A DNA stretch of 64,000 nucleotides from Novosphingobium sp. (lineage in GTDB: Bacteria; Pseudomonadota; Alphaproteobacteria; Sphingomonadales; Sphingomonadaceae): NCBI GenBank assembly GCA_016719755.1, contig JADJYM010000011.1, positions 1-64,000 on the forward strand. The letters run 5' to 3'. Each line of letters starts with the position of its first letter. Position 1 is the stretch's first letter. Below the pieces are notes generated by a model that was not told the DNA's origin, searched no databases, and was given only the letters and a program-made list of their open reading frames with translations. Of this stretch, positions 60,054 to 64,000 are shown piece by piece. A program made the translations under genes and the position numbers.

Positions 60054-60350
60054 ATGACCGAAGAGACCACCACCAAGCGTCCCCGCCGCATGGCCCGCGA
60101 GGCCAAGCCCAAGGCGCCGAGCGCGCCGCCAGCTGCCAAGCCCCAGTCCAAGGGTGCGCTGGTCGAGGATCTGCTGCAGCAGAGCGGCGGCGCATCGCTC
60201 GATGATCTTTGTCAGGCCACCGGCTGGCTTCCGCACACGTGTCGGGCGTTCCTCACCGGCCTGCGCAAGAAGGGCAGGACGGTCGAGCGCAGCAAGCGGG
60301 AAGATGGCGTGACTATCTATCGAATCGCGGCAACGCAGGCGGCGGCCTGA
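60054..60350 (+). CDS. DUF3489 domain-containing protein
   Basis: 98 residues: basic N-terminal tail (TTKRPRRMAREAKPKAPSAP), then LVEDLLQQSGGASLDDLCQA and GWLPHTCRAFLTGLRKKGRT with a wing-like REDGVTIYRI. First gene of the intact recombinase operon. The tail and winged-helix-like core suggest a DNA-binding accessory factor. Confidence 0.82.
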   Translation: MTEETTTKRPRRMAREAKPKAPSAPPAAKPQSKGALVEDLLQQSGGASLDDLCQATGWLPHTCRAFLTGLRKKGRTVERSKREDGVTIYRIAATQAAA

Positions 60351-60784
60351 TGGGCAGGCAGCGCTACCTGAGCCTCGCCCGGCTGACCGACCTTTCGGGC
60401 GAGGAGCTCAAGGCCGAGTGGGCGCGCCGCTACGGCGCGCCCGCACCGGCCTTGTCGCCCGACCTGCTGCGGCTCGGGATCGGTTACAAGCTGCAGGAGG
60501 CGAAGCTCGGAGGGATCAGCCGGGGAACAAGGACCTTGCTGCGCCAGGCCGCAGCGCGGGGAGGGAGGGGGAGAAGGCCAGCCCTCCCTCGCAAGCTCAC
60601 CCCCGGCACCCGGCTGGTGCGCGACTGGCACGGGATCGGTCACACCGTGACCGTGCTTGAGAGTGGCTTCGAATATGATGGTCGGCACTGGAAGTCGCTC
60701 ACCGCCATCGCCAAGGCCATCACCGGCAACCAGTGGAACGGCCCGCTGTTCTTCGGCCTGGCCGAGCGGAAGAAGAAGCCGTGA
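60350..60784 (+). CDS. DUF2924 domain-containing protein
   Basis: 144 residues, one fewer than copy 1 because a codon is absent in the GGEGEKA linker. Conserved [40 protein letters not shown] and [17 protein letters not shown]. Coupled by overlap to both neighbours. Confidence 0.86.
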   Translation: MGRQRYLSLARLTDLSGEELKAEWARRYGAPAPALSPDLLRLGIGYKLQEAKLGGISRGTRTLLRQAAARGGRGRRPALPRKLTPGTRLVRDWHGIGHTVTVLESGFEYDGRHWKSLTAIAKAITGNQWNGPLFFGLAERKKKP

Positions 60785-62418
60785 AGGTGCTGCGCTGCGC
60801 GGTCTACACCCGCAAGTCGACCGAGGATGGGCTCGAACAGGAGTTTAACAGCCTCGATGCGCAGCGCGAGGCCTGTGAGGCCTACATCCTCAGCCAGCGT
60901 CATGAAGGCTGGACCCTGGTGCCGGGCAGATACGATGACGGCGGGTTCTCGGGCGGGAACATGGAGCGGCCGGGAATCAAGGCGCTGCTTGCGGAGGTCG
61001 ACGCCGGCAATGTCGACGTCATCGTTGTCTACAAGGTCGACCGGCTCACCCGCAGCCTTGCTGACTTCGCCAAGATTGTTGAACGCCTCGATGCGAAGGA
61101 AGCCAGCTTCGTCTCGGTGACGCAGGCGTTCAACACCACGACCAGCATGGGTCGCCTGACACTCAACGTGCTCCTGTCCTTTGCCCAGTTCGAACGCGAG
61201 GTCACCGGCGAGCGGATCCGCGACAAGATCGCGGCGTCAAAGAAGAAGGGGCTGTGGATGGGCGGGCCGGTACCGCTCGGTTACCAGGTCATTGAACGCA
61301 AGCTGGTCCCGGTGCCCGAGGAAGCCGAACGAGTGCGCACGATCATGCAGCGCTACCTCGAAGTTAAAAACGTTCCGTGGCTGATCGATATCTTGCGGAC
61401 GGAAGGGATCGTCACCAAGGTCCAGCACCGAACAAGCGGCCCGCATCGCGGCGGGATTCCGTTCGCACGCGGCAGCCTGTTCCACCTGCTCAAGAACCCC
61501 ATCTATCGCGGCAAGATCGTCCACAAGGGCAAGGTCTACGATGGCGAGCACGAAGCGATCGTCGCGGGGCAGCTCTGGGATGCCGTACAGGCCCAGCTCA
61601 AGGAGAAGGCCCCGCCGCGCAGGCGGGCGACCAATGAGCCGCAGCAAGCCTTGCTGCGCGGGCTCATTACCGACCCGCATGGCCGGCCGATGGTCCCGAC
61701 CTATGGCTCGAGCAAAATCAAGCGCTATGCCTATTACGAGACCCGCAAAGACCTTGCCCGGCCCGGCGATCCACCAGGCCTCAGGTTCCAGCGCGGCCAT
61801 CTCGAGCAGCACCTGATCGGCCACCTCGAGGAACTGCTGAACGATGAACATGGCCTGCGCCGCCTGTACGGCAGCGACGAGGCCGCCACGCTTCGAACGC
61901 TGTTCGCCAAGGCACACCTGCACTCAGTCCAGCTGCGCGAGATCGGCAAGGGGGAAGCCGCCGTGCGGTCGCTCGTTGCCGCGATCAGGATCAGGCCTGA
62001 CTGCATGGAGGTCACGCTGGATCCCGGTGCCTTGGACATCGAATCGCAGAACAAATGGACCTGGACGCTGCCCACGCCCACCCGCAGGCCGTTCCGGGAG
62101 GCCCGGCTGCGGATCGACGCTGATGCCGGCGATGGATGCGTGCCCACTGACCTGTTGGCCCTCGTCGCCGATGCGATGGCCGCTCAGCGCCTCGTGCTCG
62201 CCTCACCCGAACTCAGCCTGACCCAGCTCGCCAAGCGGGAAGGGCGGTGCCGGACCCAGCTGGCCAGGCTGCTGCGGCTCTCGTGGTTGAGCCCCCGGAT
62301 CATCGAGGCGATCGCCGAAGGATCGCAGCCCAAAGGGGCTGACCGGCGCGCCCTCCTGATCTGGGACATGCCGATCGACTGGTCCGAGCAGGAACGGCAG
62401 TTCGGGTTCGCCGCCTGA
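60781..62418 (+). CDS. Large serine recombinase
   Basis: 545 residues with a GTG start inside the DUF2924 stop. The N-terminal resolvase domain has the nucleophile in [60 protein letters not shown] and FAQFEREVTGERIRDKIAAS. The recombinase domain (residues about 190-310) includes GSLFHLLKNPIYRGKIVHKG. A zinc-ribbon-like region, usual in this class, follows but with few cysteines here. It catalyses site-specific integration or inversion. Placement beside the tRNA suggests it moves this module or a larger island. Confidence 0.9.
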   Translation: MKVLRCAVYTRKSTEDGLEQEFNSLDAQREACEAYILSQRHEGWTLVPGRYDDGGFSGGNMERPGIKALLAEVDAGNVDVIVVYKVDRLTRSLADFAKIVERLDAKEASFVSVTQAFNTTTSMGRLTLNVLLSFAQFEREVTGERIRDKIAASKKKGLWMGGPVPLGYQVIERKLVPVPEEAERVRTIMQRYLEVKNVPWLIDILRTEGIVTKVQHRTSGPHRGGIPFARGSLFHLLKNPIYRGKIVHKGKVYDGEHEAIVAGQLWDAVQAQLKEKAPPRRRATNEPQQALLRGLITDPHGRPMVPTYGSSKIKRYAYYETRKDLARPGDPPGLRFQRGHLEQHLIGHLEELLNDEHGLRRLYGSDEAATLRTLFAKAHLHSVQLREIGKGEAAVRSLVAAIRIRPDCMEVTLDPGALDIESQNKWTWTLPTPTRRPFREARLRIDADAGDGCVPTDLLALVADAMAAQRLVLASPELSLTQLAKREGRCRTQLARLLRLSWLSPRIIEAIAEGSQPKGADRRALLIWDMPIDWSEQERQFGFAA

Positions 62419-62615
62419 GCGCCAATCAATCCAACAAATCGAGGTGAAGCCGGGTTCTCGCGGGCAGAGAATCCGGCATATTTTTGGCCTCAGCGCCGCC
62501 AGCGCAGAGTCTCTGGCTTCACCTTGAGTTTGATGTGCCGCCAGAACCCGCGGAACTGCGCCATTCCTGGCTGCAGGTGCCCTGAGGCGAAAATCTGTTA
62601 CCTCGAAAGACTGAT

Positions 62616-62702
62616 TGGTGCGGTCGAGAAGACTCGAACTTCCACGGGCTTTCGCCCACAACGACCTCAACGTTGCGCGTCTACCAGTTCCGCCACGACC
62701 GC
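62616..62702 (-). tRNA. tRNA-Leu (anticodon GAG)
   Basis: Read on the minus strand: the acceptor stem GCGGTCG/CGACCGC, a leucine-type D arm, the anticodon arm CAACG-TTGAGGT-CGTTG with anticodon GAG, a class II variable arm (GGGCGAAAGCCC), the T arm GGAAG-TTCGAGT-CTTCT, discriminator A and an encoded CCA. The length, 87 bases with CCA, is normal for a class II tRNA. Confidence 0.96.
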
Positions 62703-62710
62703 TAAATCAA

Positions 62711-62742
62711 CGGGGCGGCATCGGCAAACGCCGGACGCCCCG
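62711..62742. terminator. GC-rich nested hairpin near the tRNA 5' side
   Basis: CGGGGCG (62711-62717) pairs with CGCCCCG (62736-62742) and encloses CGGC/GCCG. It lies between the tRNA and the small secreted protein gene. The stretch 62703-62887 has no gene and should contain the tRNA promoter. Confidence 0.3.
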
Positions 62743-62887
62743 GGGGGGTAGGAGCGGGCCATTAGCAAAGGGCCGGGGGGGCTGCAAGGCCTCTCTGGGG
62801 TAATCTTGCGACTTATATCTGTCCCGGCTGTGGACGGCCGGATTTCCGCGATTGCGGGTTTGGTGAACAGGGCGTTCACCTTGGGCC

Positions 62888-63105
62888 ATGAGCCTGCTTG
62901 CCCCTCTGTTGCTGATCTCTGCGGCTGCGCTGCCTGCAGCAGCGCCGTCCCAACCGCCGGCCGCCGCGCGGCGGGTTGCGGTGGTGGTGCGGGTCCAGGC
63001 GGAAGTGCTTCGCGCCGAGCGTGCGGCGCCGGAGGCAGGGGCAGGCCGCCCTGAGCGGCAGGTTATGCGCCGCCGCGGCGGCAGATGCTGGTCGAGTTCG
63101 ATTGA
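62888..63105 (+). pseudogene. Small exported protein, frameshifted at the end
   Basis: Signal peptide MSLLAPLLLISAAALPAAAP, then RRVAVVVRVQAEVLRAERAA. As given the frame runs past 63200, but a shift near 63050 gives the end RRQMLVEFD and a stop at 63103-63105, about 72 residues. Proteins of this small size and pattern occur in sphingomonads; function unknown. Confidence 0.45.
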
Positions 63106-63123
63106 GCGGAGACCGGCTCCGGC

Positions 63124-64000
63124 TCAGCCGGGCTTCCAGCCGAACTTGGCGCGCACCGCTGCCTTGGGCACGGGCACAAGCGCCTCATTGATCTGCACGC
63201 TTTCGCCGGGGGCGAGGACGCGCTTGGGCGCGCGGATTTCGGCCAGATAGACCTGCCGGTTGCGGCTGTCGAACAGGACCACCAGGATCGGCGGCACGCT
63301 GCGCGATGTCGAGGCGGTATTCGTCACCGTGCCGCTGACGCCGAAAAACCACGAATGATCGGGCAGTTGCCGCCGGTCCTGCTGCTTGGCCGGGAAGTCC
63401 AGCTTCAGGCCGGGCTGCGCTTCGGCAAACAGGGGGCGGGCAAAGGGCATCCAGCTGGGCAGGCCGTACCACGCGGTGGCCCCGACTGCGCCCAGCGCCG
63501 CGAGCGCAAACAGGATTGCGGCAATGGTCCACATCCGGGCCGGATTGCGGCGCGGACGGAACGGAGGTTCATGCGCGAAACTTGAATAGTCGCCGTCATC
63601 TTCCTGGCGCGCACGTTCGAACCCGGGATCGACATAGACCGGCGGCGGAGGCGGCGGCAGCGCATCTTCCGGTTCGGGGTCCGGTCCAGGCGCGGCAGCG
63701 GCAGGCGGGGGAGGGGCGCCCTCTGGATCGGGCTCGGGGTCGCGCTGCTGTGGAGGCTCCACGGCAGGTTCAGGCTCTGTCGGCGCGGCTGGCCTGACCG
63801 GTTCGGGCGGGGGCTGGCTCGCTTGCCGGTGGAGGCGGCGGCGCGGGCGGGGCTGCCCCCGGAGCCGGGCGCGGCGCCAGTTCCGGGCCCTCCTGGTACC
63901 AGCTGTGCCGGCACTTGGCGCAGCGCACGGTCCGCCCTTCCACCCCGATTGCCGTATCGGGAACGACGTAGCGCGTCGCGCAGGCGGGGCAGGCGATGAT
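63124..64000 (-). pseudogene. Zinc-ribbon / DUF3426 membrane protein (continues past the window), frameshifted
   Basis: The N-terminal MJ0042-type zinc ribbon is at the window edge (CPACATRYVVPDTAIGVEGR, then CAKCRHSW). A long Pro/Glu-rich linker, one membrane helix (MWTIAAILFALAALGAVGAT) and a DUF3426-like outer domain (WFFGVSGTVTNTASTSRSVP ... NEALVPVPKAAVRAKFGWKP) follow. A one-base shift near 63825 in the proline-rich linker breaks the frame. The start codon lies beyond 64000. Confidence 0.75.

Larger units (their letters stand above)
59895..62622 (+). mobile_element. DUF3489-DUF2924-recombinase module, copy 3 (intact), at tRNA-Leu
   Basis: Complete version of the 2.73-kb unit. All three genes are open, and the right end (ATTGGTGCG) coincides with the 3' end of the tRNA-Leu gene on the other strand. 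Copy 1 shares sequence exactly up to this point and then diverges. That is what an integration or excision boundary in the tRNA 3' end would give. Confidence 0.75.

Noticed and set aside
62524-62803. Open frames across the tRNA-Leu gene
   Set aside because: The tRNA fold is unambiguous; the frames are accidental.

Overview
The window reads as DNA from a GC-rich alphaproteobacterium, most likely a sphingomonad (Novosphingobium, Sphingobium or Sphingomonas type). That placement is an inference. It rests on the catabolic gene set (TonB receptor, two Baeyer-Villiger type monooxygenases, Spinster-like MFS, SnoaL/NTF2 proteins), the DUF3489-DUF2924-serine recombinase modules, the Tad-type genes and the zinc-ribbon/DUF3426 protein at the right edge.

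Layout. (1) 1-14.4 kb is a mobile-element graveyard. It holds an IS256-family copy with a 9-bp target duplication, two ParB-like/DNA methyltransferase + DUF5681 modules, a nest of insertion sequences (an IS110/IS1111-type element inside an IS3-family element that itself sits in another IS3 fragment), and the first copy of a 2.7-kb DUF3489-DUF2924-serine recombinase module. (2) 14.4-35.4 kb is a catabolic cluster: DUF3237, two NTF2-like proteins, an MFS transporter split by a second IS256 copy, an old-yellow-enzyme reductase, an SMP-30 lactonase-like protein, two acyl-CoA synthetases, an IclR regulator, an SDR, two class B flavoprotein monooxygenases, a TonB receptor, an enoyl-CoA hydratase and two acyl-CoA dehydrogenases. 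A coherent reading is uptake of a cyclic, possibly terpenoid-like ketone, C=C reduction, ring oxygenation to a lactone, lactone opening, CoA activation and beta-oxidation; the substrate is not known. (3) 35.6-38.8 kb holds a deleted copy of the recombinase module fused to the tail of a third methyltransferase-DUF5681 module. This one still carries a phage-type terminase large subunit, followed by an XRE regulator. (4) 39.2-52.7 kb is a cell-surface locus: three small exported repeat-domain proteins, a 1.7k-residue outer-membrane protein, a P-domain/DUF11 protein, then TadG-like and TadE-like pseudopilin genes. A NarL-type two-component pair faces it (52.7-55 kb). (5) 55-59 kb holds small regulatory and membrane genes, including a membrane-anchored LuxR-type protein, a RadC-like protein and a MarR-like regulator. 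(6) 59-62.6 kb holds IS remnants and the intact third copy of the recombinase module, which ends exactly at the 3' end of a tRNA-Leu(GAG) gene. Ordinary chromosome follows.

Two cautions apply. The two IS256 copies differ by about eleven indel events but only about three substitutions, and many genes between 8 and 42 kb carry one or two single-base frameshifts. This looks more like sequencing or assembly error than decay, so genes called 'frameshifted' may be whole in the organism. Family names are from recognition of motifs by eye, without database searches.
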